Origin: Luteococcus sp043424415 | GTDB taxonomy: Bacteria; Actinomycetota; Actinomycetes; Propionibacteriales; Propionibacteriaceae | Assembly: GCF_043424415.1 (NCBI RefSeq) | Contig: NZ_JBHWOO010000048.1 | Location: forward strand, 1 to 16,153 | Reading direction: 5' to 3' | Length of the DNA: 16,153 nucleotides | Shown here: piece by piece, positions 1 through 5,982 of the stretch | Layout: every line of letters begins with the position of its first letter | Position numbering within the stretch: the first letter of the stretch is position 1 | Notes under the pieces: model-generated | The model's input: the letters and a program-made list of their open reading frames with translations, nothing else | What the model was told of the DNA's origin: nothing | Database searches by the model: none | Translations under genes and position numbers: made by a program

Positions 1-125
1 CAGGAGATGAGGCGAGGGCGCACGTCCAGCTCCGGATAGCGCAGCGGGAGTGCTGCGTAGGCGGCCGAGTGCAGCCGCCCCATCCAGCCAAGGGAGACGA
101 CGCCGATGCCGAGATCGCGGGTCAT
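1..125 (-). CDS. Gfo/Idh/MocA-family oxidoreductase, N-terminal fragment (cut by window edge)
   Basis: Only the first 41 codons are visible, reading leftward from an ATG at 123-125 and running off the window. The visible residues begin MTRDLGIGVVSLGWMGRLHS, which looks like the first beta strand and a variant glycine-rich NAD(P)-binding turn of Gfo/Idh/MocA dehydrogenases (G-x-x-x-x-G-x-M-G-x-x-H in place of the usual GxGxxG). An AAAGGAA ribosome binding site lies about 7 bases upstream and supports this start. The gene follows the TSUP transporter by about 44 bases on the same strand, so it is probably the fourth gene of the operon that starts near 3220. If full length (usually 330-400 residues), it would be the third oxidoreductase of this family in the locus. 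The substrate cannot be told from this piece; a cyclitol or a keto-cyclitol is the contextual guess. Confidence 0.7.
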   Translation of the reverse strand, partial: MTRDLGIGVVSLGWMGRLHSAAYAALPLRYPELDVRPRLIS

Positions 126-169
126 GGGTGATTCCTTTCGATGGGGTGGTTCGTGGGCAGTCGCTGGTC

Positions 170-922
170 TCAGGCGAGCAGCCAGCAGGAACTGAGGACG
201 GTCAGTGCGATGACGACCGGGTCGAAGATGCGCTTCGGGATGACCTTGGCCAGTCGGAAGCCGAGCAGACCGCTCAGCACCACGACGGGTGCGAGGACGA
301 GGTCCACGCGGAGGGTGTTCGGGTTGATCACACCGACGCCGATGGAGACGGGCAGCTTGACCACGTTGACGAGGAAGAAGAACCAGGCGGTGGTGCCGAG
401 GAAGCGGGCCACGTCGAAGCCTGCCTGCATGAAGTACATGCTGGTGACGGGCCCACCGGCATTGGCCACCATCGTGGTGAAGCCGGCCAGGGAGCCGTAG
501 GCGCCTCGCTTGATCGGGGAGGTCTCGTCCTCGGGGCGGTGGGTCGTCACCGCACCGCGCTTGCGGTACATGTCGGCAAGCGTGAGGGTGATCATCACCA
601 GCAGGACGATGCCGATCAGTCGCTTGGTGGCCAGGTCGGAGGCGAGGTGCAGGTACAAGCCGCCCAGACCGACGCCCACCAGGACCGTGGGGACCAGGCG
701 GCGCAGGGTGGCGAAGTCCGCATCGCGACGGTACAGGCCAATGGCCATGATGTCCCCGACGAGCAGGAGCAGTAGCAGGGTGCCCGTCGATTCCTTGGCG
801 GGCATGATGCCGGCCATCAGGGCTGCGGCAAGCACGGCGAGCCCCGGCAGGGCGGTCTTGGCGAGGCCGACGAGGATGGCGACGATCACCAGTAGCACCC
901 AACAGGTGGCAGTGAAGGTCAT
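170..922 (-). CDS. TSUP (TauE/SafE) family membrane transporter
   Basis: This is a 250-residue, very hydrophobic protein with about eight predicted membrane segments. Two similar halves are separated by a charged loop around residues 118-137. The length and the repeated small-residue-rich helices (for example the GSLAGFTTMVANAGGP stretch in the second half) fit the TSUP/TauE/SafE family, whose known members move sulfite, sulfonates and small organic acids across the cytoplasmic membrane. The ATG at 920-922 has a GAGGA site 5 bases upstream. It is the third gene of the transaldolase operon, 57 bases behind the inositol-dehydrogenase-like gene, and that gap is filled by a strong hairpin (939-973). 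Its place under an inositol-type operator suggests that it exports or imports an acid or cyclitol derivative made by the neighbouring enzymes. The family call is firm; the substrate is unknown. Confidence 0.85.
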   Translation of the reverse strand: MTFTATCWVLLVIVAILVGLAKTALPGLAVLAAALMAGIMPAKESTGTLLLLLLVGDIMAIGLYRRDADFATLRRLVPTVLVGVGLGGLYLHLASDLATKRLIGIVLLVMITLTLADMYRKRGAVTTHRPEDETSPIKRGAYGSLAGFTTMVANAGGPVTSMYFMQAGFDVARFLGTTAWFFFLVNVVKLPVSIGVGVINPNTLRVDLVLAPVVVLSGLLGFRLAKVIPKRIFDPVVIALTVLSSCWLLA

Positions 923-938
923 GGCGTCCTCAGGGCGT

Positions 939-973
939 CGTGGTCGGGGCCGTCAGGGATGGCCCCGACCACG
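939..973 (-). repeat. Intercistronic hairpin between the left-operon iolG and the TSUP gene
   Basis: A perfect 13-bp inverted repeat (939-951 with 961-973, core GTGGTCGGGGCC) and a 9-base loop fill most of the 57-base gap. It starts 6 bases behind the iolG stop. No T tract follows, so it may be a partial terminator, an mRNA-stability element, or an actinobacterial terminator lacking the U tail. Confidence 0.75.
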
Positions 974-979
974 TGGTTC

Positions 980-1972
980 TCAGGCGTCGAGCCGGACGGG
1001 GTGTCCTTCGTGGGCAGAGGTGGTCGCGGCATCGGCGATGCGCAGCGCCTCGATGGCATCCTTCAACCCGGGCTCGGGCGTCCTGCCTGTGGTGACTGCC
1101 TCGATGAAGGCGCCCAGTTCGTTGGTGTAGGCGGTCTCGTAGCGGTCCAGGAAGAAGTCCAGGTAGGGGGCTTCGGCATTGGTGCTCTCGGCGGTGTTCA
1201 GGCGCACGGTGTGCGGGCGGACGTTCTCTGCGAACATGGCGCCCTGCGAGCCGGCGGCTTCCAGACGCTGGTCGTAGCCCGAGGCGCAGCGCCGGTTGTT
1301 GATGATGGTGGCCACCTTGCCGTCGGCGGCGGTCAGCACGACGACGGCGGCGTCGAAGTCACCTTCGGCCTTGATCTCGGGGACGAAGTTCTGGCCCGAG
1401 GCATTGACCTCGACGATGTCGCCCAGGAAGTGGCGGGCCATGTCGAAGTCGTGGATGGTCATGTCACGGAAGATGCCGCCGGAGACCTTGATGTAACTGG
1501 CCGGCGGGGCGGCAGGATCACGACTGATGATGGTCAATTGCTCCAGTTCGCCGATACGGCCTTCCTCGACGCCCTGTTTGACGGCTGCGAAGGACGGGTC
1601 GAAGCGGCGGTTGAAACCGAACATCACTGGAGTGGTGATCTGGTCCAGCTCGTCCCGCACGGCTTCCACCTGGCTGATCTCCTGTGCCACGGGCTTCTCG
1701 CAGAGCACGGCCTTGCCGGCCTTGGCAGCGGCGATCAGCTGCGGCAGGTGCAGGTGGGTGGGCGAGCCGATGATGACCGCGTCGATGTCGGGATCGGCGA
1801 AGACCTCTTCGGCCTCTTTGCAGGATCGGGCCCCGTACTGGGCGGCGAGCTTCTCGGCGACATCGCCGATGGGATCACAGACGACGGCGAGCTGGGCCTG
1901 TGGGTGGTTGGCGACGGAACGGGCGTGGACATGCCCGATCCGGCCGGCTCCGATGACGGCGATGCGCAACAT
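980..1972 (-). CDS. iolG: Inositol 2-dehydrogenase-like oxidoreductase (Gfo/Idh/MocA), left-operon copy
   Basis: This 330-residue NAD(P)-dependent dehydrogenase probably oxidises myo-inositol or another cyclitol to the 2-keto form. The N-terminal Rossmann fold carries GAGRIG (residues 8-13). The family's EKP motif is at 92-94 with catalytic Lys93, and the second domain has Asp170 and His174 in the D-M-T-I-H-D context, matching the Lys/Asp/His triad of Bacillus inositol dehydrogenase. Length is normal for the family. The ATG start is supported by an AAGGAAG site 6 bases upstream. It lies second in the leftward operon after the transaldolase gene, with a 14-bp hairpin in the gap. A second, quite different IolG lies in the main operon (8972-9982), so this copy may favour another isomer such as scyllo- or D-chiro-inositol. 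That split is inference; the symbol is given on family grounds only. Confidence 0.8.
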   Translation of the reverse strand: MLRIAVIGAGRIGHVHARSVANHPQAQLAVVCDPIGDVAEKLAAQYGARSCKEAEEVFADPDIDAVIIGSPTHLHLPQLIAAAKAGKAVLCEKPVAQEISQVEAVRDELDQITTPVMFGFNRRFDPSFAAVKQGVEEGRIGELEQLTIISRDPAAPPASYIKVSGGIFRDMTIHDFDMARHFLGDIVEVNASGQNFVPEIKAEGDFDAAVVVLTAADGKVATIINNRRCASGYDQRLEAAGSQGAMFAENVRPHTVRLNTAESTNAEAPYLDFFLDRYETAYTNELGAFIEAVTTGRTPEPGLKDAIEALRIADAATTSAHEGHPVRLDA

Positions 1973-2016
1973 TGCGACTTCCTTCGGGTTGATGGTGGTG
2001 AGGATCTTGGAACTAG

Positions 2017-2064
2017 GACACGGCAGGGGACGCTGCCCACTGGGGGTGAGTTCCCTGCCGTGTC
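2017..2064 (-). repeat. Intercistronic hairpin between the transaldolase gene and iolG
   Basis: GACACGGCAGGG (2017-2028) pairs perfectly with CCCTGCCGTGTC (2053-2064), and two further pairs (one G-U) extend the stem to 14 bp around a 20-base loop. It begins 9 bases after the transaldolase stop and is not followed by a T tract. It could lower expression of the distal genes or protect the upstream message. Confidence 0.75.
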
Positions 2065-2073
2065 ATCGACGGG

Positions 2074-3150
2074 TCACGGGGCGGGCATGATCACATTGCG
2101 CACCAGGACATCGAGGTCGTTGTCGGCTTCCATGAAGCCGCGCAGGGTGCGCACGGTGGCTCCGAAGGTGTCGAACTCCTCCACCGTCATGCCATCGGGC
2201 TCGTAGGCGCGGACGAATTCGGGCATCCTGAGGAGTTGGGCCATGACCTTTTCGTCGACCGGCTCGTCGATCTTGCTGACCGGCTTGTAGTCCGAGGCAT
2301 TGATCCGCTGCTGCCACTTGAAGGGCGGGGAGACGACGAGGTCGCCGCCCTGGACCTCGGACCACTGCAGGACATTGCGGAAGGCAGCCACCAGGACACG
2401 AGCCCGCAGACCACGCTTCTGGAACTCCTGGTAGGCGCGCTTGACGCAGGCCACGCCAGCCCACTCGAAGACGCCGGGATCGATGAAGAGCTGGTCGCGC
2501 TCGGCGACGATCTTCAGCCAGTCATCGAGTCGGCCGGCCATCAGGGTCACGACGGGCCCCATGGCGGAGACGTCCTTGCCCTCGGCCTCGCGACGCTTGA
2601 GGCCGCGCTCGATCGCCTCACCGGTGGCGACGACCTGGGGGACGGAAAAGCTCACCGTGACATTGACCGAGACGCCACGGTAGGTGGCCTCCTCGATGGC
2701 CTTGACGCCGACCGAGGTCGCGGGGATCTTCACGATGATGTTCGGGGCGAGGTTGCTGAACTCCTCGGCCTGGTCGGCCAGGCCCTTCCAGCTCCGGGCC
2801 AGGCGCGGGTCGGTCTGCATCGACAGACGCCCATTGATGCCCTTGTATTCGTCGAAGATGGGCTCGAGCATCTTGGCTGCCTCGACCGACATCTCGCGCA
2901 CGATGGTCCAGCCGATCTCGGACTCGCTGGCGTCGGGCATCTCGGTGGTCAGCTCCTTGATTCGGGGCAGCCACTTGTCCTTCTTCATGTTGATGCAGGT
3001 GTAGGCGATCGACGGGTTGCACGTGGCGCCGACGGCGCCGAAAGCGATCGACTGACGCAGTTCATCGGGATCCGCCGAGTCATTCCACAGGGCGGTGGGG
3101 AACTGGCGGACTGCATCGAGAAGCGGTCCTGGGGTGTGGTCGATGGCCAT
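2074..3150 (-). CDS. Transaldolase-family protein of the inositol regulon
   Basis: This 358-residue protein has the marks of a class I transaldolase: GATCNPS (41-47) corresponds to the conserved GATTNPS strand, and VKIPAT (140-145) places the Schiff-base lysine at Lys141. These are followed by a V-N-V-T-x-S-F-S strand (162-169) and an R-V-L-V-A-A-F-R-N segment (251-259). The region before the NPS motif (LWNDSADPDEL) departs from the usual housekeeping form, and the C-terminus is longer than in the ~317-residue enterobacterial enzyme. An AGGAGG site sits 7 bases before the ATG. The gene leads an operon with an inositol-dehydrogenase-like enzyme and a TSUP transporter. Its promoter carries the same 12-bp palindrome as the iol promoters. 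A role in cleaving a deoxyketo-sugar phosphate from inositol, or another cyclitol-derived sugar phosphate, is inferred and not shown. It is probably not the pentose phosphate pathway enzyme. Confidence 0.85.
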   Translation of the reverse strand: MAIDHTPGPLLDAVRQFPTALWNDSADPDELRQSIAFGAVGATCNPSIAYTCINMKKDKWLPRIKELTTEMPDASESEIGWTIVREMSVEAAKMLEPIFDEYKGINGRLSMQTDPRLARSWKGLADQAEEFSNLAPNIIVKIPATSVGVKAIEEATYRGVSVNVTVSFSVPQVVATGEAIERGLKRREAEGKDVSAMGPVVTLMAGRLDDWLKIVAERDQLFIDPGVFEWAGVACVKRAYQEFQKRGLRARVLVAAFRNVLQWSEVQGGDLVVSPPFKWQQRINASDYKPVSKIDEPVDEKVMAQLLRMPEFVRAYEPDGMTVEEFDTFGATVRTLRGFMEADNDLDVLVRNVIMPAP

Positions 3151-3226
3151 GGTGGCTCCTCCTGAGTCAGGGCGGTCAGCTCACTCTCCGCGTCATCGAT
3201 GATGCGGTGGGTGACCGGTCCCCTCC

Positions 3227-3255
3227 ATTACAATCCTTCTCGCCCGTCAAGTCAA
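3227..3255 (-). promoter_or_regulatory. Promoter of the left (transaldolase) operon
   Basis: Reading leftward, a -35 box TTGACT (3250-3255) is followed by a 17-base spacer and a -10 box TGTAAT (3227-3232). Transcription would start near 3220 and give a leader of about 70 bases before the transaldolase ATG. The operator palindrome at 3260-3271 ends exactly 4 bases upstream of the -35 box. A TATGTT closer to the operator could be an alternative -10 box but has no good -35 partner. Confidence 0.6.
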
Positions 3256-3259
3256 CATA

Positions 3260-3271
3260 TTGTCAGGACAA
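3260..3271. promoter_or_regulatory. GntR operator A (TTGTCAGGACAA)
   Basis: Exact copy of the TTGTC-N2-GACAA palindrome found four times in the window. It lies between the regulator's stop codon and the transaldolase promoter, 4 bases upstream of the -35 box. Its reverse complement contains TGTCCTGACA, which fits the consensus I recall for the Corynebacterium glutamicum IolR repressor (KGWCHTRACA). Confidence 0.75.
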
Positions 3272-3297
3272 ATCTGGTGTGATTGGTCACTTGCCCG

Positions 3298-4047
3298 TCA
3301 AGAAGTGAAGACGGTCGAGTCGAAGCTGTACTGGTCGGCCCGGTAGACGTGGTCCCCGTACTCGATGATCCGCCCTGTCGGGTCCGCGGTTGTGCGCCGC
3401 ATGGTCAGCAGGGCAGCGCCCCGCTTGACCTCCAGCAGACGTGCCTCTTCCGTGCTGGCATTCCGCGCTCCGATCGACTGTCTGGCCGAGTGCAGGTCAA
3501 CGTTGCGGGCGCGCAAGGCCTCGTAGAGTCCGCCCGTCTCCAGTTCGTGGTGGCTCGGGGCGAGGCTGCGCGGAACCAGGTTCCGCATCACTGCGATGGG
3601 ATGCCCGTCGGCCAGGCGGAGCCTCCTGATGTCGGTGATCTCGCGATCCTGGACGTCCAGGCCGAGGCTCTCGGCCTCGTCCTCGTTGGCGGTGCGTTCC
3701 GTGTAGTCAAGGAGTTGCGTGGAAGCGTCGTGGCCACCTTGGGTGAGGTCGCCGTAGAGGCTGGTCAGCTCCATCGGACGATGGATCAGTGTGGGTGCCA
3801 CCTGGGTGCCCACGCCGCGCTGGCGCACGACCAGGCCCTGTTCCACCAGTCGCTGCAGGGCCTGGCGCGCCGTGGGGCGGGAGACCTTGAGGCGCTTGGC
3901 CATCGAAAGCTCGTCCTCGATGCGGGTGCCAGGGGGGAGCTCGCGGGAATTGATGGCTGCGGCGATCGGCTCCGCGATCTGGAAGTACAGCGGGATGGGG
4001 CTGTTGCGATCCAGTGTGATCTCGGGGGTGTAGCTGTCGCCGTTCAT
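3298..4047 (-). CDS. iolR: GntR-family (UTRA) transcriptional regulator of the inositol locus
   Basis: From the chosen start this is a 249-residue regulator. It has an N-terminal winged helix-turn-helix (about 17-84) with the typical run from PPGTRIEDELS through LKVSRPTARQAL to LVVRQRGVGTQV, then a UTRA effector domain (about 105-245). It should bind the TTGTC-N2-GACAA palindrome and repress until inositol or a breakdown product binds the UTRA domain. The reading frame extends 21 codons further to an ATG at 4108-4110. I prefer the ATG at 4045-4047 because it has a GAGAGAAG site at close spacing, gives the usual family length, and the extra residues look unlike a GntR N-terminus. A degenerate operator (4091-4102) lies just upstream, suggesting autoregulation. 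It is divergent from the main iol operon, as recalled for iolR in Corynebacterium. The symbol is by context. Confidence 0.85.
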   Translation of the reverse strand: MNGDSYTPEITLDRNSPIPLYFQIAEPIAAAINSRELPPGTRIEDELSMAKRLKVSRPTARQALQRLVEQGLVVRQRGVGTQVAPTLIHRPMELTSLYGDLTQGGHDASTQLLDYTERTANEDEAESLGLDVQDREITDIRRLRLADGHPIAVMRNLVPRSLAPSHHELETGGLYEALRARNVDLHSARQSIGARNASTEEARLLEVKRGAALLTMRRTTADPTGRIIEYGDHVYRADQYSFDSTVFTS

Positions 4048-4078
4048 GGTGCTTCTCTCGCTCGGTGTCCTTGGGTGC

Positions 4079-4107
4079 AGGATACTGATGTTGTCAGGTC
4101 CTTGTGA
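4079..4107 (-). promoter_or_regulatory. Possible weak promoter of the GntR regulator gene
   Basis: Reading leftward, TATCCT (4079-4084) is a fair -10 box. It is preceded after 17 bases by TCACAA (4102-4107), a poor -35 box. A start near 4072 would give a leader of about 25 bases before the ATG at 4047, which agrees with the shorter start. The degenerate operator at 4091-4102 would then lie inside the promoter spacer. Prediction only. Confidence 0.3.
4091..4102. promoter_or_regulatory. Degenerate GntR operator (TTGTCAGGTCCT)
   Basis: Nine of twelve positions match TTGTCAGGACAA: the left half and centre are intact and the right half is damaged. It lies 47 bases from the exact copy at 4138, in front of the preferred regulator start, so it may serve autoregulation or act as an auxiliary site. 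Confidence 0.4.
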
Positions 4108-4137
4108 CATGCCGTGCCGTTCCTCATTTGCCTGAAA

Positions 4138-4149
4138 TTGTCAGGACAA
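4138..4149. promoter_or_regulatory. GntR operator B in the divergent intergenic region
   Basis: Exact TTGTCAGGACAA, flanked by A and T so that the palindrome extends to 14 bases. It lies between the regulator gene and the main iol operon, and ends 4 bases upstream of the TTGACA at 4154, the same spacing as at the left operon. It is placed to control the main catabolic operon and perhaps the regulator gene as well. Confidence 0.8.
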
Positions 4150-4153
4150 TCTA

Positions 4154-4182
4154 TTGACACTGCAGCGCGTACGGGGCACGCT
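4154..4182 (+). promoter_or_regulatory. Probable promoter of the main iol operon
   Basis: A consensus -35 box TTGACA (4154-4159) is followed after 17 bases by CACGCT (4177-4182), a weak -10 box. The -35 box is the convincing part, since the same operator-N4-TTGAC order occurs at two other units in the locus. Transcription from about 4189 would leave some 46 bases before the ATG at 4235. A TTG codon inside the -35 box opens the longest reading frame here but is unlikely to be a translation start. Confidence 0.5.
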
Positions 4183-4234
4183 GGACGCAGGTCCGGTTCA
4201 TTGGGGAACCGGGTGGCGCTGGGAGGGGCGGGCA

Positions 4235-5101
4235 ATGTCACTGGTCGAACGGGTCGTCGAGGCTCGGGCGCAGGACCCCCGAAGCATTGCGAGAGCCTTG
4301 GCAAGCCGCCCCCGCGGTTCCATGCCCCCTGCGGACCAGAAGCTCATGATCATTGCCTGTGACCATCCGGCGAGGGGTGCGCTGACCGCTGGCCGGGACG
4401 AGATGGCCATGGCGGACCGGGAGGAACTGCTCGGACGCTGCATCGAGGCGCTCTCCCGCCCGGGGGTGCACGGCTTCCTGGGAACTGCGGACATGGTCGA
4501 GGATCTGGCGCTGTTGGGTGCGCTGGACGGCAAGCTCGTCTACGGCTCGATGAACCGCGGCGGCCTGCTGGGTGCCAGCTTCGAGATGGACGACCGTTTC
4601 ACCGGCTATGACGCCCGGGGCATCACCGACAGCGGTCTCGACGGCGGGAAGATGTTGATGCGGATCAACTATTCCGACCCCGCCACGGTCGCCACCATCG
4701 AGGCCTGTGCGCGAGCCGTCGACGAGCTCGGCGATGCCCAGCGGATGGCGATGGTGGAGCCCTTCGTGTCCGTGTGGGAATCCGGACGCATCGCCAATGA
4801 CCTGACCCCGGACAGTGTCATCAGGTCCATTGCCATTGCTGCCGGGCTGGGGCGTACCTCGGCCTGGACCTGGCTCAAGCTTCCCGCCGTCGCCGAGATG
4901 GAGCGAGTGATGGCGGCGACGACCCTGCCTTCCCTGATCCTGGGTGGCGAGGTCAAGAAGGACAGCGACCAGACCCTTGCCCTGTGGCAGGAGGCGCTTG
5001 CCATCCCCACGGTGCGCGGCCTGGTTGTTGGAAGGTCCCTGTTGTTCCCGCCGTCCGCAGATGTGGCGGCGGCCGTTGACGAGGCGGTAGGTCTGCTGTG
5101 A
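4235..5101 (+). CDS. Class I aldolase-like (beta/alpha)8 protein, Cgl0159-type, of the iol operon
   Basis: This 288-residue TIM-barrel protein resembles the DhnA/LacD type of class I aldolases and the Cgl0159-type proteins found in actinobacterial inositol clusters. Visible marks are IIACDHPARGAL (39-50) at the first strand, GGKML with Lys139, WTWLKLP with Lys215 as the likely Schiff-base lysine, GGEV (237-240) and the closing V-V-G-R-S-L-L-F-P phosphate-site strand (264-272). It probably cleaves 2-deoxy-5-keto-gluconate 6-phosphate into dihydroxyacetone phosphate and malonate semialdehyde in place of IolJ; this function is inferred from family and position. The ATG at 4235 is chosen for its GGGAGG site 8 bases upstream. 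The longer frame from a TTG at 4154 would begin inside the promoter. It is first in the main operon, and its stop overlaps the iolB start by four bases (GTGA), indicating translational coupling. Confidence 0.75.
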   Translation: MSLVERVVEARAQDPRSIARALASRPRGSMPPADQKLMIIACDHPARGALTAGRDEMAMADREELLGRCIEALSRPGVHGFLGTADMVEDLALLGALDGKLVYGSMNRGGLLGASFEMDDRFTGYDARGITDSGLDGGKMLMRINYSDPATVATIEACARAVDELGDAQRMAMVEPFVSVWESGRIANDLTPDSVIRSIAIAAGLGRTSAWTWLKLPAVAEMERVMAATTLPSLILGGEVKKDSDQTLALWQEALAIPTVRGLVVGRSLLFPPSADVAAAVDEAVGLL

Positions 5102-5967
5102 ACACCAATCCCGACATCTACATCCCCGCTGGGGAGAGTGGCCACGACCAGTTCGAGGCCGACGTGACACCCGAGCGGGCCGGCTGGGCCTGGTCCGGAC
5201 TCAAGGTCATCAAGCTCGAAGCCGGAGTCAGCCAGGAGCTGCAGACCGGTGACGACGAAGTCCTTGTGCTGCCCCTGCAGGGCGGCTGCACCGTCGAGGT
5301 CGACGGGGAGGTCCACGAGCTGGCCGGGCGTGAGGGCGTCTTCAAGGGCGTCACCGACTTCGTCTACGTGCCGCGCAACAAGAGCCTGATCATCACTTCC
5401 GCAGCGGGCGGGCGCTTCGCCATTCCCACGTCGAAGGCCACCAGCGACCTTCCCGTCGCCCGCTACGGGAAGGACCAGGTCCGCACGGACCTGCGCGGTG
5501 CCGGTGACTGCTCCCGTCAGGTCAACAACTACTGCCTCAACAACGGCGTGCCCACCAGCCACCTGCTGGTCTGTGAGGTGCTCACCCCCGGTGGCAACTG
5601 GTCCAGCTACCCCGCCCACAAGCACGAGGAGTTCAGCGAGGTCGAGCGCGAGCTCGAGGAGGTCTACTACTTCGAGGTGGCGGCGGGTCCCGACGGCCCC
5701 GGCTTCGCCCTGCACCGCACCTATGGCACCCCGGAGCGCCCCATCGACCTGCTGGCCGAGGTGCACGACCGGGACATCGCCCTGGTCCCGCACGGTTGGC
5801 ACGGGCCCTGTGTCGCCGCGCCCGGATATGACCTCTACTACCTCAACGTGATGGCCGGCCCCGCCGAGGACCAGGTCTGGTTGGCGATCGACGATCCCCA
5901 GCACCACTGGATCCGCAGCACCTGGGACGAGCAGGACATCGATCCCCGGCTCCCCTTCACGAACTGA
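5098..5967 (+). CDS. iolB: 5-deoxy-glucuronate isomerase
   Basis: This 289-residue bicupin isomerase converts 5-deoxy-D-glucuronate to 2-deoxy-5-keto-D-gluconate, the fourth step of inositol breakdown in the cytoplasm. The signature YPAHKHEEF (171-179) with His174 and His176, the acidic stretch E-R-E-L-E-E-V-Y-Y-F-E (183-193) and PHGWHGP (231-237) are the metal-site strands of the IolB family. Length is normal. The start is a GTG whose last two bases begin the stop of the upstream aldolase gene, so translation is probably coupled. iolD follows after 15 bases, in the order expected for actinobacterial iol operons. Confidence 0.95.
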   Translation: MNTNPDIYIPAGESGHDQFEADVTPERAGWAWSGLKVIKLEAGVSQELQTGDDEVLVLPLQGGCTVEVDGEVHELAGREGVFKGVTDFVYVPRNKSLIITSAAGGRFAIPTSKATSDLPVARYGKDQVRTDLRGAGDCSRQVNNYCLNNGVPTSHLLVCEVLTPGGNWSSYPAHKHEEFSEVERELEEVYYFEVAAGPDGPGFALHRTYGTPERPIDLLAEVHDRDIALVPHGWHGPCVAAPGYDLYYLNVMAGPAEDQVWLAIDDPQHHWIRSTWDEQDIDPRLPFTN

Positions 5968-5982
5968 CACCTAGGAGAATCC

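Noticed and set aside
959..2206. Long plus-strand frame opposite the left-operon iolG
   Set aside because: Gly/Asp/Val-rich antisense shadow with no ribosome binding site or recognisable domain, while the opposite strand encodes a complete Gfo/Idh/MocA enzyme.
170..3150. Reading the transaldolase plus TSUP genes as a sulfoquinovose (sulfo-transaldolase) pathway
   Set aside because: The gene types partly match, but no sulfoquinovosidase, sulfoquinovose isomerase or sulfolactaldehyde enzyme is visible, and the operator joins the operon to inositol use. It could be revisited if the left flank shows such genes.
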